Positions 12,524-25,621 of a stretch of 64,000 bases of DNA are shown piece by piece. The stretch covers positions 66,325,257 to 66,389,256 of the forward strand of contig NC_060060.1 of assembly GCF_020283565.1 (NCBI RefSeq), written 5' to 3'. The DNA comes from Trifolium pratense (taxonomy: Eukaryota > Streptophyta > Magnoliopsida > Fabales > Fabaceae). The first letter of the stretch is position 1, and each line of letters opens with the position of its first letter. The translations under genes were made by a program, and so were the position numbers. The notes under the pieces were generated by a model, which saw nothing but the letters and a program-made list of their open reading frames with translations, ran no database searches and was not told the origin of the DNA.

Positions 12524-15500
12524 TCATAATGGTTGAAGTTCCTGCTCTGGAACAGCTGCATCAACGGGCTTATATGAATGCTCTGCTTTCTGTCTGTTTT
12601 TCCAAATTAAGAATATTCCCAAGGCTGATACCCCAAGAAGCATTGTAAGCAAAACCGCTAAACCCACAACCCAATAATATTTCTCCCACCAGGTCCTGCA
12701 TCATCTCAGAAAAATATGTTAACAGCAAATGGGTTATAGAATAAGCCCCCATGTTCAATTAATAGTAGATTTTAGACATTAGCTATATGCACACATGAAA
12801 AGTAGTAACCAAACAAGGCAACTGAAATAAGGAATGGAGAGAAAAAGGTTGAATTAACAATTATGCAGGTAGGATATGAGTTGCTCAGAACGAACAGGTG
12901 GGTTTCCCACTTGGTGTCCCAAAAGTTACATATGTCATGAAAAACATTTGTTTGAGAAACTATTAGAATTATAAGTACTTCCTCAACAAAGTAATTTTAA
13001 GGTTTTAAAAGTAAATACAACATTAGATCAAGATTCCAAATAATCCACCACAAAATGGTGAAGTCTGAAAAAGGAGACCACGACGCAAAGATAAATAACT
13101 ATACATTTCCTGGAGAGGATGTGTCTGTGTGTGTGTGTGTGGCTGTTAGAATTCGTCGACACCAGTCACACACTCACACCAGGTGAAAGTCGTGGATATT
13201 TACATCACTTAATAACTTCATGTAAAATCTGAAACAAACCAATCAAATAATTGAATCTTGTGATATTATTTTATGATCACATATCAAATTTTAAATAATT
13301 TAGAAAATTGTAGGTCTGTCTGTAATCCAATAGTGTGTTGAGATATTGAGGTTTTAGATGTTCACAACAATATTTTGTTATATTTTATTTTATTCTATGT
13401 TTTATTTAGTTGTTGAAGTTACCTCTGCAAAAAGTATGCTGACCCATACTTGTTGGAGTGTTTTAAGACTTTGTAATCATAGTTAGGTGACAGACCACCA
13501 TGCTGTCCTACTGTTTATCTATGCTGTTTTTTTCCTATATATTGTATCAGAAACATCATTTTGAAATATAATGAAAGTGTCTTCAAGTTTCTGAAATTTC
13601 TCTAGTTCTAACATAGTGGACATTTACTTATTTTTTAGACAACATAGTGTATACCTTAAATTGCAATAATAGTACTGATTTCTCTTTCTGTATGAATTCG
13701 GTAAACCTAATCTACTTCCTCTAGTCCTAATTATAAGAGAACTTTTAATTTTTAGGTTCATTGAAATGTTAATGTAACTAACCTATAATATAGTCTAAAT
13801 ATATAGTTTTCAAATGAATCTAAAAAATAAAAGTTCTCTTATAATTAGGACCGGAGGGAGTACTTCGTAAGAAAGTTCAATTCAATGGTTGGATTAATTA
13901 AATCCAGCCTGTACTTAAGTGGTATAAGTATACCAAGATTAATAATACTCATTGTAAACTGTACCAAAAAAAATAAAATAATACTCATTGTAAACGGATC
14001 CGGTTCCTCTGCCACGGTGCAGTGGTAGAGCAAAGTATCTTTTAACTATGGAACAGCATACCACCGCATGCAGTTGCACTTTTGTAAACAAAATATTTTC
14101 TACAAAATGCTGGATGTAGTCGAAGATCCAGTCTGCTGAGTATAAACAGATCTTGAGTCTTGACTCACACACACAGTAGTGTAGAACGGTTGTATCTATC
14201 AATATATATAATTATAAATATGAAAAGACACACGTGTTTTTACAAAATATCAAATGTCGAAAGCAGCATACGGCCCCAACACTGAAGCATGAGTTTTCAT
14301 AAATTAGTACAACATACTTTTCAAGTTCCAACTAATCTGAACGAGAGAAATAATGCAACTCGGTATTGCATGCACTATGAATGATAAAGAAGGTAGGTAT
14401 ACAATGATGCAGGGCAGATAATTTTCTCTCTGGTTTCAAGATAGAAATTACCGTTTTGATGAAGGCTCAGCATTCCAATCAAGCAACTTATAACTTCCAA
14501 ATGTGTCCGGAAGTTGCATGCGATGTTCAGAGAGCCGGGATATCATACTCTGTAACATAAAAAATCACCATCACATTCAAATGGGTTGTCTTCACAATCA
14601 CAAAAATGCAAATGCACAGATGTTAACTTACCGTTGCAGTGGTATTCGAAAAGAAATCCGCATATGGCCTTGGGGTTATGACCCATCTAGAAAGGGACCC
14701 ATTTCCAAGTGAAGAAAAATTCATTAAGTGAACCTGCAAGCATTCCAATCACAAAATGTCATTATCATAAAGTAACAATGCACGCGAACAGGAAGAAGTT
14801 AGCTTGAAATGTTTAATTTTCTTGGTACTTTGGGAAGTTGACACATGACAAAAGTCTTACGTCTATGACCTACATATATCCCAACCTACACCGGCCAACT
14901 GATCTAGCCATGATTGTATATGCATATAGTTAATTGCATCTCCATTAGCATCAAATTTATAAATTAATCTTAAAGCTGTAACTAAGCCCCAATATTTCCT
15001 GCACATTGATGACCATTTTCTAACCTGCGATGTATTAACATCTAACTCATGAGCTATGCGTTCAGCTAACTCTGTAATGTAAGGCTTCATATCCGTGTAG
15101 CTCATGTTAAATGAAATGGCAATTGTTATTTGAGCAATTTGGAGTTCACCTGCACATTCAAGGCAATCATTGGAGATTAGTCGTTACTCATTAGTGAGCA
15201 TATAAGCTACAAAGCAATCACACTAATTTCTGAAAAATAAAATAACATGATGAACTACTTTATGTAAGTTTAACATCTATCCATGCTTAAACATGACGTC
15301 TCTGCATATACTTGAAATAATAAAATTAGATCATTAGGAGATAATATTACCTTGATGAATATTATCCTGCTGCGACGCAGATGGAGCAACCGAAGGCGCA
15401 AATGCTTTGGTTAAATTTGTTACATCTGAATTTGAAGGCACTGGTGGTGGGGCATCAGAGACGTGTAGTCTTTCCCATAACTCGGAACAATTTGTTTTCC

Positions 15501-18483
15501 AGAAACCAATTTTTGAATTCTCACGATCATACATAACAAGAGTGTTACGGACAAAGATACCTACACAAACACAAATAGTTAGGATATATCACTAAGTGTT
15601 AGACACACCCATAACTCATAAGCTGTCAATCTAACACAAAAACTAAGGAAAAATATTTCCAATCACCACAAAGTATGAAATGAAATGGAGTTGCCCACAG
15701 TAAATTAGTTACCTCCTAAAAGAGTAGTTGGATCCCTTCCATTTGAGAAAACCCCCAGACAATATGCACCCCGTACTTTTGAATGCTTTATAAAAAGATA
15801 GCCCCAAGAAAAGTAGAAATTAGGAAATCAGTCAACCTGTAAACACAGCTAAAGATACTAATTTTCAGGAGATACTAACCCGAAACAAGTAATTTTCAGG
15901 AGATAGCAACAACTTGTGACCACTTTCAAATACCATGTCAACGACTGGAAAGCTTTTAGAGAGTTGAGAGACATTTCTGAAATACAAGTAAATTCGAATT
16001 GTTAATAATGTTGCAATAGGCTTTTATGTGTTCAATACATAATAATGATACAGACATACATTCCAGCACCAGAAAAACATATATCCTTATAATTTGGATC
16101 TGGACCACTAATTTGCTTCAAAGAGTTGTGTTCCTTCATAATCTGCATAACAGGTAAATACAAAAGCAAATTCATCAGACATATAAGATAAAGTTTATCA
16201 TTACAGCTTTTCCAACAAAAAAAAAAAGTTTATCTTTACAGGATACTTTTTTTTATTGTAAAGTCTAACAGGATATCCGGCTATAATTGTGAAACCAGAA
16301 TGTGTTAGCAGCAATAATTTCTATAATGGATATATGATTCATAAACAATAACAGTAGAGACAGTTCCTCTTTCACAATTAACCATTTTATAACCCTCTTC
16401 ATCAATTTATTTTAACTCAACACCTGATGACGCAGGACTCGAAGATGACTCTATGTTTGAAAGCAAGAAATGCAATTCAGAACATTCTACAATGATATTT
16501 TGAAAGGACTTACAGCACGTTTAAAAGCAATAAATGCAACTTCTGGTAGGTATGCATAAGTAGTGCCACTATCCAAGACAGTTCCATGCTTCCCATCAAA
16601 AACATCTGAGTTTAGCTGCAATTTCTTCCCCGCAACATGTAGCTCCTTCAAATTGATATTGTAATATGGACTGTTGCCATCCCGAAACTAGAGTAAATGT
16701 GAGATTAATCAAATGCATTTTTTAAGAAAATGCATGAAATCTCATATCTGTCAGATAAGAAAGAAAATTTGACACTCACCTTCTATCAGGATCTGAATGT
16801 GTAAAGACCATGTCTGCTGGGGAAGATATTCCACCAAGAATCATAGCACCTCCACCAACATCCATTCCACCATAGCATAGTGAGAATGAATTACTTATTA
16901 CCTTTTTATCAACCAATTGATCCATGATACTTAGATCTCCACGACCCAAACCCATGATGCCATCAGCTCGCTGACTATAGATATCACCAGTCTCATCGTT
17001 TTCACAACCAAAGACAGCACGTTGGGGAGAAAGCTCACTCAAATTTCCAAAGGACACAACATCCTCACCAAGGACTCCACTGCTACTACTCATTTCAGCA
17101 TATTGTCTATCATACATACACTGCGTCCTGTCATTGTTACAGTTGCAATCCGGTGTGCATTTTACCGGTTGATAAGTTTCCGACAAGTCAGGCTGGAACT
17201 TCGGATCCTATTAAAATAAAATCAGGCATAAATCACAAGAATTGCACACACACAGAAACAACAAATTCTAAAACAAAATTATTCCTTTTCGCACCCATTA
17301 TTTCAAGATGGAATAAATAATATTCATTGACAAAACCAGTATCCAGTACTCATAGTCATAGCTGCCAATTGCCATTCCTCCATGTTCTACCTCTCCATTT
17401 TCATAACTTACATAAAACGAACATCCCACAGCCGGTAGTGCACAAGTACACAAACTCCGTAGCAAATCAAATAATCATATAAAGCCTTGTACAAGTAGGT
17501 TTTGAATAAACCATCAACCCAGTAAATTATCACTTTCTCTCTAATTTAGTCTCTAAAATATATAAAAAATAATACTTAATCCTTAAATTATATGAAATTC
17601 TTCACTTCAGTCCGTGCTATTAAGATGTTAGAGACTAACCTGATAGATTTTCATATACTCTAGCGACTACAACAAAAGATTTTCATATATTTTATTTCCA
17701 TACTAAATTGAAGAGAGAGTAATACTTTAGATAGTAAATTAATGATTTATTCATTTTTTTTTTTGTTTACAATAGCCTATTACCCAAATCCCCTCACCAC
17801 TAGACCAAACCTAGTGGCTTAATGATTTATTCATTTCTTTACTAAAATCGCAAGTCATATCTACAAACCAATAGAAATTCTTCTACACAAACTCAATAGA
17901 AATTCTTCTACACAATAATCAACCAATATAATCATTAATTTGATTGAAGACTTCTATAATTGAAAACAAAAATGGAATTGAAGAATTATTACCTGGTGTC
18001 TACCACAGTGTTCACAAGTAGAACAAGGAACATACGTAACAGTACTCCCCGTATCAACAATAAGCGCAAATCTCTGCGGAGGAGTACCGATCCAAAGCCG
18101 CGTCGTATAGTATCTACATAATCGAATTCCACAAAAAAAAAAAAAATTAAATTAAATTAAAATCGCGTTCAAAATGAAATTGTACAGGAAATGAAAGATT
18201 CTAACCCGTTTATAAGAAGATCATCGTAGAGTCGCATACGAGCGTTAGGATGGTGTTGTGATTCGGATCTCTGGAGTTGACGGCGAGGATTGAACGATGA
18301 GATTGAAGAAACTGGTGGAGAAAGATGCAGAGGGAGAATCATGGCGGGACGAGAGTCACGAGAGGCGTTACGATGAGTTTTTGGGAAGAGTAAGAGGTTG
18401 TTGGGGTTAATAGAGAGAGCGAAGTTTATGAGGTGTAGAATTAGAAAGAAGATTGAGATGAATTGAGTCGGTGCCACCGCCAT
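12524..18483 (-). CDS. Membrane-anchored plant aspartic protease (A1/pepsin family), 12 exons
   Basis: Exons, all with GT-AG borders and consistent phase, are 18483-18206, 18113-17993, 17207-16780, 16670-16514, 16142-16060, 15976-15880, 15785-15713, 15560-15351, 15149-15025, 14733-14632, 14549-14452 and 12695-12524. They sum to 1944 nt, encoding 647 aa. Residues 1-24 are a signal peptide. The first catalytic motif is VDTGS (Asp113) and the second is LDSGT (Asp309) in exon 4. Cys-rich CSTCEHCGRHQ and CNCNNDRTQC follow the first motif. A membrane helix near residues 599-620 is followed by a short basic tail, so it is probably a type I membrane protein with a lumenal or extracellular protease. 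Length and exon order fit the Arabidopsis At3g50050-like group (from memory of the family). Intron 11 (14451-12696) holds a Stowaway MITE and a TG microsatellite; intron 2 holds a tiny SINE. Substrate unknown. Confidence 0.9.
13120..13143. repeat. TG dinucleotide microsatellite
   Basis: A run of about eight TG units with one interruption lies in intron 11 of the aspartic protease gene. Confidence 0.7.
13715..13860. mobile_element. Stowaway-like MITE in intron 11 of the aspartic protease gene
   Basis: A 146-bp element with inverted ends (CTTCCTCTAGTCCTAATTAT and the complement of ATAATTAGGACCGGAGGGAG) is flanked by TA on both sides (13713-13714, 13861-13862). The CTCCCTCCG-type terminus and TA duplication are typical of Tc1/mariner Stowaway MITEs. 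Confidence 0.85.
17756..17818 (-). mobile_element. Very short SINE-like retroposon in intron 2
   Basis: On the minus strand this 63-bp insert begins GCCACTAGGTTTGGTCTAGTGG, which contains a tRNA A-box-like segment, and ends in a run of A. It is flanked by perfect 17-bp direct repeats starting TTAATGATTTATT (17739-17755 and 17819-17835). A-tail plus long TSD shows retroposition. There is no B box, so the RNA was 3'-truncated or internally deleted. Confidence 0.75.
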
Positions 18484-18761
18484 GATAAGTTAGTTATGCG
18501 CGCGTGATGGCGCTGATCGGAACGGAATAGAGAGAGCGAAGAGATGATGCGAGAACACGGTGGTGGCCTTTAATTCTCAATTACGGAAAGAAGGAAGGAG
18601 GGAAGTCAAGTTATTATGTGTGCTTGAATCAACATGGCTATTTCATATGTTTTTAAAATAATTATAATAGTAATAGTATTTATTTTTTCTTGAGTTAAAA
18701 GATTTTTTTTCTTAATCTAGTAAATATGTGAAAGTGAAAGGCAATAAGAAAAGGACAAAAA

Positions 18762-18830
18762 AAAACGGGATCTGTGATCTTTCTACTAAGTTCAGCGTCA
18801 ATCATCGCTAGATCAACTAGCGATTGATTC
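18762..18830 (-). mobile_element. Degraded SINE head fragment
   Basis: The minus strand reads GTTGATCTAGCGATGATTGA followed by CGCTGAACTTAGTAG and GATCACAGATCCC. This matches, with mutations, the first ~70 bases of the SINE at 19081-19240. No tail or TSD was found. Confidence 0.5.
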
Positions 18831-19080
18831 AACTATCATTTTCAATTTCATTCATTGCTAACATGAACCGTCTAACAGAGAAAAAAAATACTAATTTAAT
18901 AAATAATTATTAAGATTAACCGTTTCAGAAGCCTAGAGTTGTCTATTTGGGAGATATTTCAGTTAAAAAATGTCTGGTTTGCTAACCGGATGATAAATCT
19001 CATAGCAAGTCCAAATGGGATAATTCTTTAATTATAACTATTTATGTAGTATCGATTGCGATTTGTTAATGGTATAAAAC

Positions 19081-19240
19081 TTTTTTTTTTTTGGGTTTTT
19101 CACCACCAGTTTATTCTGGTTTGAGAGTTAGTTCTGTCATCATGTGGTTCCAGCCCCCTCCCCCAATCGCAGTTGCGGGGGATCGAACCGTGGTCCTCCC
19201 TACCAAATTCAGCGCCAATCACCACTGAACCAACTAACGA
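19081..19240 (-). mobile_element. tRNA-derived SINE
   Basis: The minus strand carries an A box (TGGTTCAGTGG, plus coordinates 19222-19232) and a B box (GGTTCGATCCC, 19179-19189) about 33 nt apart. A unique body with CTGGAACCACATGATGACAG follows, and a 12-base A tail (T run at 19081-19092). This is the standard layout of legume SINEs. Clean TSDs were not identified. Confidence 0.85.
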
Positions 19241-20778
19241 TTGGTAACTTCTTTAATGAAATAAATATGACAAAAATGTCCTGCCATTCATATGTTATTT
19301 TTTAGTTTCCACAAAATTTGAAAATTAGTTTTTACGGTTGATAACGGTAGATATCCAATTTACGTCAAACATGTTACTTTTTTGGTTGATAATGATAAAA
19401 TGAAGTAATAGACAAGCGTGCAAGCAACAAAATGTACGTTGTTGGAGCATGAAGGAGGAAGGACGGAAGGTAATTTACCTGGAGAGGAGACAAAAAAAAG
19501 TTTGGACGGGAGCTGGTGGATGTATACTTATGGTCTATGGATGGAAAATACTGATGTGCTGAAAATTGAGATGATTACTATGTGCTACTGTCTATGGAGC
19601 TAGTACCAATGTTTTGAGGGTGGGTAAGGCATACTACTTGCAGTGTAAATTTTCTGCAGTGATCCTAGCCATTGATTTAATTTGTCAAACATAATTGAAG
19701 GTGAGGATCGCCACTACTCCAATGAAAAATCGACTAGAGAGGATCCGTTCATTTTGCTTAACATAATAGTGCTACACCATACTAGTAATTGTCTAATTGA
19801 TTTATCACAATAATGAGACAAATTATAGTCTGTCGTTAAAAACATTTAGAAAATAGTTATGCATCACAACTCAGACCATGACATCAACTGCATTTGATCG
19901 CAAGCTCTGGTGAGCATTGGCGTCGCTATGTGGATAAATGAGGATTTACAAACATCTATAAGCAATGTAGACTAAGAGAATCCAGAATGTAGACATTAAC
20001 ATGATTAATTCAAATTTCAATACTGCACCAATGGAGCTAGCGTTGTAAATTTCTCCAGGAGTTGTTGAGACTTGAGATATACCTTAGAAGAGGAACAAGG
20101 GTGAAGCTTTCTTCGAGCTGGGAAGACATACATGAAACATACACAAGCAATTTGTTTCCCATCATTGATTAATAATTTTCCAATAGCTGCATGAAGAATT
20201 ATTAAAAGAATAATCAATATTTGGCAAGCATATATCACATTCGCATCACCTCTTAGTTAGAATGTGTAGCACAAACACTTTGAATTCGAATTGAAGGCAG
20301 GTTTGAGTATCCGACACATGTTGGTGTCCAACACCAATACCACACTAATACTTAGTTAAGTAATAAAACCAGTCACATGCTTGAGTGATGATATCTACTT
20401 GAGCTATTTGTATTTGCAGGTCATATCCCTGAGAAAATACAAGAAATATTTATAGCTTAACTTAAAAATAGCATTCTTAACATCATAGTCTTAAAAGGTA
20501 TGATTATAGCTCCATTGTAAATCAAATTTTACAGTAGTGTGCAGTAACATCTACTCTAACTTGTTTCATTGAAGTACAAACAACCAATAAGGTACCAGTA
20601 CCCCTGAATCATTTCAAGTTAGTAGTTATACAAATAACAAGCATTAGTATGCCCAATAAATATAGGGCAAAAATGTTGATTAAATATCCTTTAGCAGCAT
20701 AGAATGTCCTACTTCATGATTTTATGAAATAATATTAACTGCTGAACTTTGCGAGGTAGCTACTGTCTTTGTGACTGC
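19241..20778. other. Intergenic region between the aspartic protease and NRAMP genes
   Basis: AT-rich with no supported gene. A 73-codon minus-strand ORF at 20238-20017 starts with a hydrophobic stretch (ACQILIILLIILHAAIG) but has no recognisable family and is probably chance. The last few hundred bases next to 20779 are likely NRAMP 3' UTR. Confidence 0.4.
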
Positions 20779-23686
20779 TCAACTCTCCGTGGAAGCTACT
20801 GTCTTTGGTCGAGTAAAACTGTTCCAAGGTGTAAATGCGAAGGCACTTGAAATGAGGTAAACTATGAATGCAACGTATGCAGCAGTTATGGTAGACACAA
20901 TAGCGGTTACCACTGCTCCACTCACTTCAGATGAAAAGAATTCCAGCAAAAGATAGCCATTTATCACTATCACCAGTGCAGCCACAAGCCAGGAAATGGT
21001 CTGTAATGAAATCATAAGGCAATTATCAACTGTGACTGTTATATGATAATACATCCAATATGGTTTAAGAACAATTGCCAAAAAGTCAAAGCATCATACT
21101 GACAATAGTGTCTGAACCTAATCAATAAAGATTAAAGAAATTAACAAGCAGCACCAATCCACAACATTGAACGTACCCATTAATTGCACTATCAACTTTT
21201 CTTAATATGTGTGTAAAGGGTCAAACTGACTTATAAATATAGAGATGCAATTTCATATCAAATGAATTAATCTGGCATTTCATAGTAAATACAGAAACCG
21301 ACAATAGATAACTAGTCAAACAAAGGCAACCAGAAAGCAACAGAATCATATATACCTTGAGGGCAGAGCCAATCTTGAAAGTGCCCATTATTTGTTCCTT
21401 CGATACCAAACAAAGCAAGGGAATCAGTGCAAAGGGAATTTGCACTGACTGAAGAACATTAAGCCATTCATTCAGAACATCTAATGATTCCTCTGAGGTA
21501 TCAAATATAAGCGCAACTATCATAGTCGGGACGATTGCAAAGCTCCGTGTAATCAATGCCCTTATCCATTTTTTCAACTTCAAATTCAGAAAACCCCCCA
21601 TGATGAATTGTCCAGCATATGTACCAGTAATAGTGCTACTCTGACCAGCTGCTAATAACCCAATACCCCATATATACAGGATTGGGAATACTCCACCTCC
21701 ATACTTCTCTTGAAGGTACTGCCCTGCATTTACGAGACCGATCCTATTTGCTATTTCAGTACCATAAAAGCCCTTAGCAAACACAGTTGTGACAAATATA
21801 TTAATCACAAAGGAGACAACAAGCGCAATGGTGGACTCTATTGAGTAGTAATTAATAGCCTCTTGAACACGGCCTTTCTTTTTTGGGTCAACCTGTCTTG
21901 ATTGAACAAGAGCAGAATGCAAGAATACATTGTGAGGCATAATAATGCAACCAACAACTCCAACAGCTTGTTGTATAGTTCTGGAGCTAAGTTTAGGGAC
22001 CAAAATACCTGCAAAGGTAAAATGAGAAAGCAGTGTATCAGATATGAAGCATGAGCATACCTAGAAAATTTACTTATAATGAAGACAAATCTGCACATGT
22101 CCAAACTCCAAATCGAGGAAATAAACTGCTTACCAACAAGAACATCAACACCATCAGGCTTTGCTTCGCCAAACATCCATGCAAAGGAGAGAGCCATTAT
22201 AGCAATAAGAACAGCAAAAAATGCTTCCAATTTCCTCACACCATAGTTCTCAAGAAAGAGAAAGATAAAACTGTAATAAGGCAATCACACAGAAGTTAAA
22301 TATTTAATTTTGAATACTATACATTGTTTAACAAGTAAAAATAATTGTTCCAATAAAATGCCTAAAAAGGGACATTTGATCACGGACTTGTAAATATTTC
22401 TGATTTTGAACTTATTAATTACCTTCCATATATTATTCCCATCAAGTTTAGATTATATTTAATGTGAGATATTTCCAAAATAATACAATCCAAGAAGGTA
22501 TTTCTCTTCATGGATTTGAAACTCAAATTAATAGAATGTATTCGTTAAAGATTGAATGTGTTTACTCGTGAATTAATACATCTTTTCATTTGAATCAATT
22601 TATGAAAGAATGAAACTCTTCATTAAGAGTTATTTCCCTTCATCAAGTAGTATCAGTTACTCTATAAATTAAACAACTCTACATACAAAAGGACAACGAA
22701 ACTCATTTGTTTCTTATCCAAACTATGCCAAATTCAAGTTAGAGTACTATTGTTCTGTAAACCATCATCGAACAATATGTTTGATAGTGCATGTGCAATT
22801 CATATAAAGCAACCCTAAAGTATCTTAAATGCGACTCATAGACACACTGTGCCATCTAGTTTAGACAAAATTGTAGAGACAAATTGTACCTAAAACTCAG
22901 TGTTCCCACACACTTTACAGTAACCACACAATCATATTTTTCATCTCTATTCTATTTATTGCAACATCCTCACCCATACAACTTTACCTAACATTTTTTC
23001 TTCTAAAAAATACCATACGACTCACTACCCATCCCATACTAATAAAACTTATTGGCCTCTAGGACTGGCACCAACAATATATTTAGTAATAAGACATTAA
23101 TCAAGTACTTTAAATGGAAATTATAAACAAAAAAATAATTTAGAGAAAATGAAATTTACCAATCTAAAGCAGTAATAACAACACCAGCCCAAAGAGGAAC
23201 ATAACCATTACTCAAAATCCTAATAGCAATAGCACTACCAATAACCTCTTGAATATCAGAACCAATAAGAGCAACTTCAGTCATCAACCAAAGAACAATC
23301 CTAGACCAAGTAGGATACTCATCTCTACAAAGTTCAGCCAAGTGTCTTCCAGTAGCAACACCTAATCTTGCTGACAATAACTGAATAAGAAGTCCCATAG
23401 CTGTAGCCCACATAAGAAGCCATAACAATGAGTAACCAGCAATTGCACCAGATTGAAGATCTCCTTCCAAGTTTCCAGGATCCAGAAAAGCTATACTCAT
23501 TAGAAAACCTGGACCACTGAATAACCATAGTTTTTTCCATGAAAATGGTGGAATTCGTACTCCGGCGTCCACGTCAGCTTCGTATTCTTCATCTCCGATA
23601 ATAACTATCTTCTCCGATGAATCATAAGCGGTTTCTTCTTCTTGTTCTAACAGTGGTTGTTGATTTTGGTTTTGTCGATGAGACAT
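20779..23686 (-). CDS. NRAMP: NRAMP divalent metal transporter, 4 exons
   Basis: Exons are 23686-23160, 22270-22134, 22008-21356 and 21000-20779, all GT-AG, totalling 1539 nt and encoding 512 aa. The protein moves divalent metals such as Fe2+ or Mn2+ with protons. Metal-site motifs are DPGN at residues 69-72 (helix 1) and MPHN at 245-248 (helix 6); the Met in the latter is the family's transition-metal selectivity residue. The conserved transport signature [19 protein letters not shown] is in exon 3. Roughly 12 hydrophobic helices are visible. The N-terminus ([18 protein letters not shown]) has a PLL-acidic motif like the dileucine sorting signals of vacuolar NRAMP3/4, but similarity to NRAMP2 is not excluded, so tonoplast location is inference. 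An in-frame ATG at 23833 would add 49 residues; the later start was chosen because family members begin with this acidic dileucine stretch. Confidence 0.93.
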
Positions 23687-25191
23687 GGTGGTGGTGGTGA
23701 TGAGTGGATAATGATTAGCGTTACGGTTACGCACGCAGGCGTGTTGTGTTTTGAGAGGTTGAAGAAAATTGGTTTGAAATTGAAATGAGTCACTGTCTAT
23801 AGTGGAGTTTTCAGTAGAATAAATAAATAGCACATCAAAATTGAAATAGAAATAATACTCTGTTCTGTTTTCTGAACTTGCTTATGATAAAGGAAGGAAT
23901 AAAATTGAAATGATAATTAGTTAAAACTTAAAACTACTCTTGTGGTCCCTGATTTGGGAATTCGGTTCCGATTTTTTTCTCCACTCTTTTCTTTATTTTT
24001 TATTGTTATTATTTTTTCAATAAAATAACCGCTGTTGTATAGTGATAGTGAGAGAGCACGTTTGCACATGTGAATTTTGTTTGGTTGATGTGAATATTGG
24101 TAGAAAGTTTCTAACAGAGTAAGTGTGTAAAGTGAGCCATCGTACAAGTCTTAAATATTTACGGCTTCTAATTGTTTATATTGATTTATTAAAAAATTTA
24201 TACATGTAAAAAAAATAATGACTTTATTATTAGTAAACATATTTTATTACTCAAAAAAGAAAATCTAATAGACACACTTTTAATTTTATAACTAACTTGC
24301 AGTTGATTATAAAAAAATAAAATTACATTACAAGAAAGTTTTCATTAAAGATCCATCTTTAATTTTCAAATAGGGCCTCCAAATACGGGATCGGCCCTAT
24401 GTGAAGCATATAAGGTAGGTTCTCCTTTCCCAATTAATTTTTTTTTCATGTCAGGAATTGAACCCTAACCACGTGCATAAAAGAACCGGAATTTTTACTA
24501 CTTGGACTAATTAATTGTTGATGCCACTTAAATTTTCATCTTAGGAAATTTCGTTTTTATATGCAAGTGGTAGGATTATATAATATTTGTTTAGTTATGT
24601 AACTATTATTTTTTGTATTTTGTGGTGGTATTATATGAGATGAGCAAGGGGCATTATATTATTATATTGTTTGTTATGTAACTTATGTTGTTGTGGGTCT
24701 TGGGAGGTTGAAGTGGAGTTGTGAGGAATTTATTATGGTTTGAATATTTTGAAGTTGAGGTTTTTGCAATAGTGTAGTAAACGAATTTGGTCTCTCAAAG
24801 TGATTGTCACAATAGTCTTTAAATGTGATAGAAATGTGACAATAGTGTCAAATTTATTTTTTGGTCCATAAATTTAATCATGAAAAATGTTATTTAGTGA
24901 CAAAAAAATTACGAGAAAGAGAAAAATCTTATATGTGACAATCTTTAAAAACCAAAATGGTTATTTACTCTTTTTTGCGGTATATTATACTTTAAAAGAG
25001 TGATTCAAAAAATGCTTCTAATTGTCGGAAGATAATTTCTTTGAACTCATTCATCCTATTCCTATGTTTTTATGGATGTTTTCCTCCTTTGATGATGCTT
25101 GAATTTATTTTTCCTAAAGGTGTTTATATTGTGGTTGGAGGTCTAGCACCTTTGATGAAAAAAAATGTAAATAACAAAAGAATAATGCTAA
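23687..25191. other. NRAMP upstream region and intergenic repeats
   Basis: The part next to 23687 should hold the NRAMP 5' UTR and promoter. No TATA box could be assigned with confidence. A SINE-like segment lies at 24355-24515. The rest is AT-rich without a supported gene. Confidence 0.4.
24355..24515 (-). mobile_element. SINE-like element
   Basis: The minus strand has an A-box-like TTAGTCCAAGTAGT (24497-24509 region) and a B box GGTTCAATTCC (24454-24464) about 33 nt apart, followed by an A run and a GGGCC-rich tail. Ends and TSD are not resolved. Confidence 0.5.
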
Positions 25192-25196
25192 ATATT

Positions 25197-25621
25197 TGAC
25201 GCAGTACGAAAGCGTGAAGGAAAAGCAAGCGCTAATCCTATAATAAAATACAGGTCCGCAAGCGACAAACCTGTTAGATAAGGCTCTGGAATCCACCAGA
25301 CTTCCGGAATCCACCGGAAGGAGTAATTTGGAATCCACCAAATTTAAGAGAAAACTCTATATTTTATTAAATCAAAAAGTTGTCTTTCAAGGCTACAATA
25401 GTTTAGTTTAAATAGTAGTGAAAAATAAAAATAACAAATCTTCTAAAAGATTATAAAAATAAAAATAACAAACCTAGCTAAATAAAAATAATAAATCTTG
25501 TTAAAATATAAAAATAATAAATCTAGCTAAAATATAAAATTAAATTTTCACTATTTTCCAAGTGAACCTTTCTTGCGCATCACTTGATCTTCAATCTGGC
25601 GCGACCAACCTTCCTACATCA
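25197..25621 (-). repeat. 3' LTR of the non-autonomous gypsy element
   Basis: It is paired with 27446-27916 and holds repeated GGAATCCACC units. An AT-rich stretch (about 25380-25550) is built of AAAATAACAAA/AAAATAATAAATC units. Confidence 0.9.

Noticed and set aside
14010..14130. tRNA or SINE-like boxes in intron 11 (GTGCAGTGGTAGAGC and GTCGAAGATCC)
   Set aside because: The two boxes are about 90 bases apart, there is no cloverleaf and no A tail; chance resemblance is more likely.
14863..15105. Continuation of aspartic protease exon 9 into an 80-codon ORF
   Set aside because: Homology and phase support the GT donor at 15024 (after NTSQ) and the next exon at 14733; the read-through is intron.
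20017..20238. Possible secreted peptide ORF with hydrophobic start
   Set aside because: No recognised family, no cleavage or cysteine pattern, and AT-rich context; too weak to call a gene.
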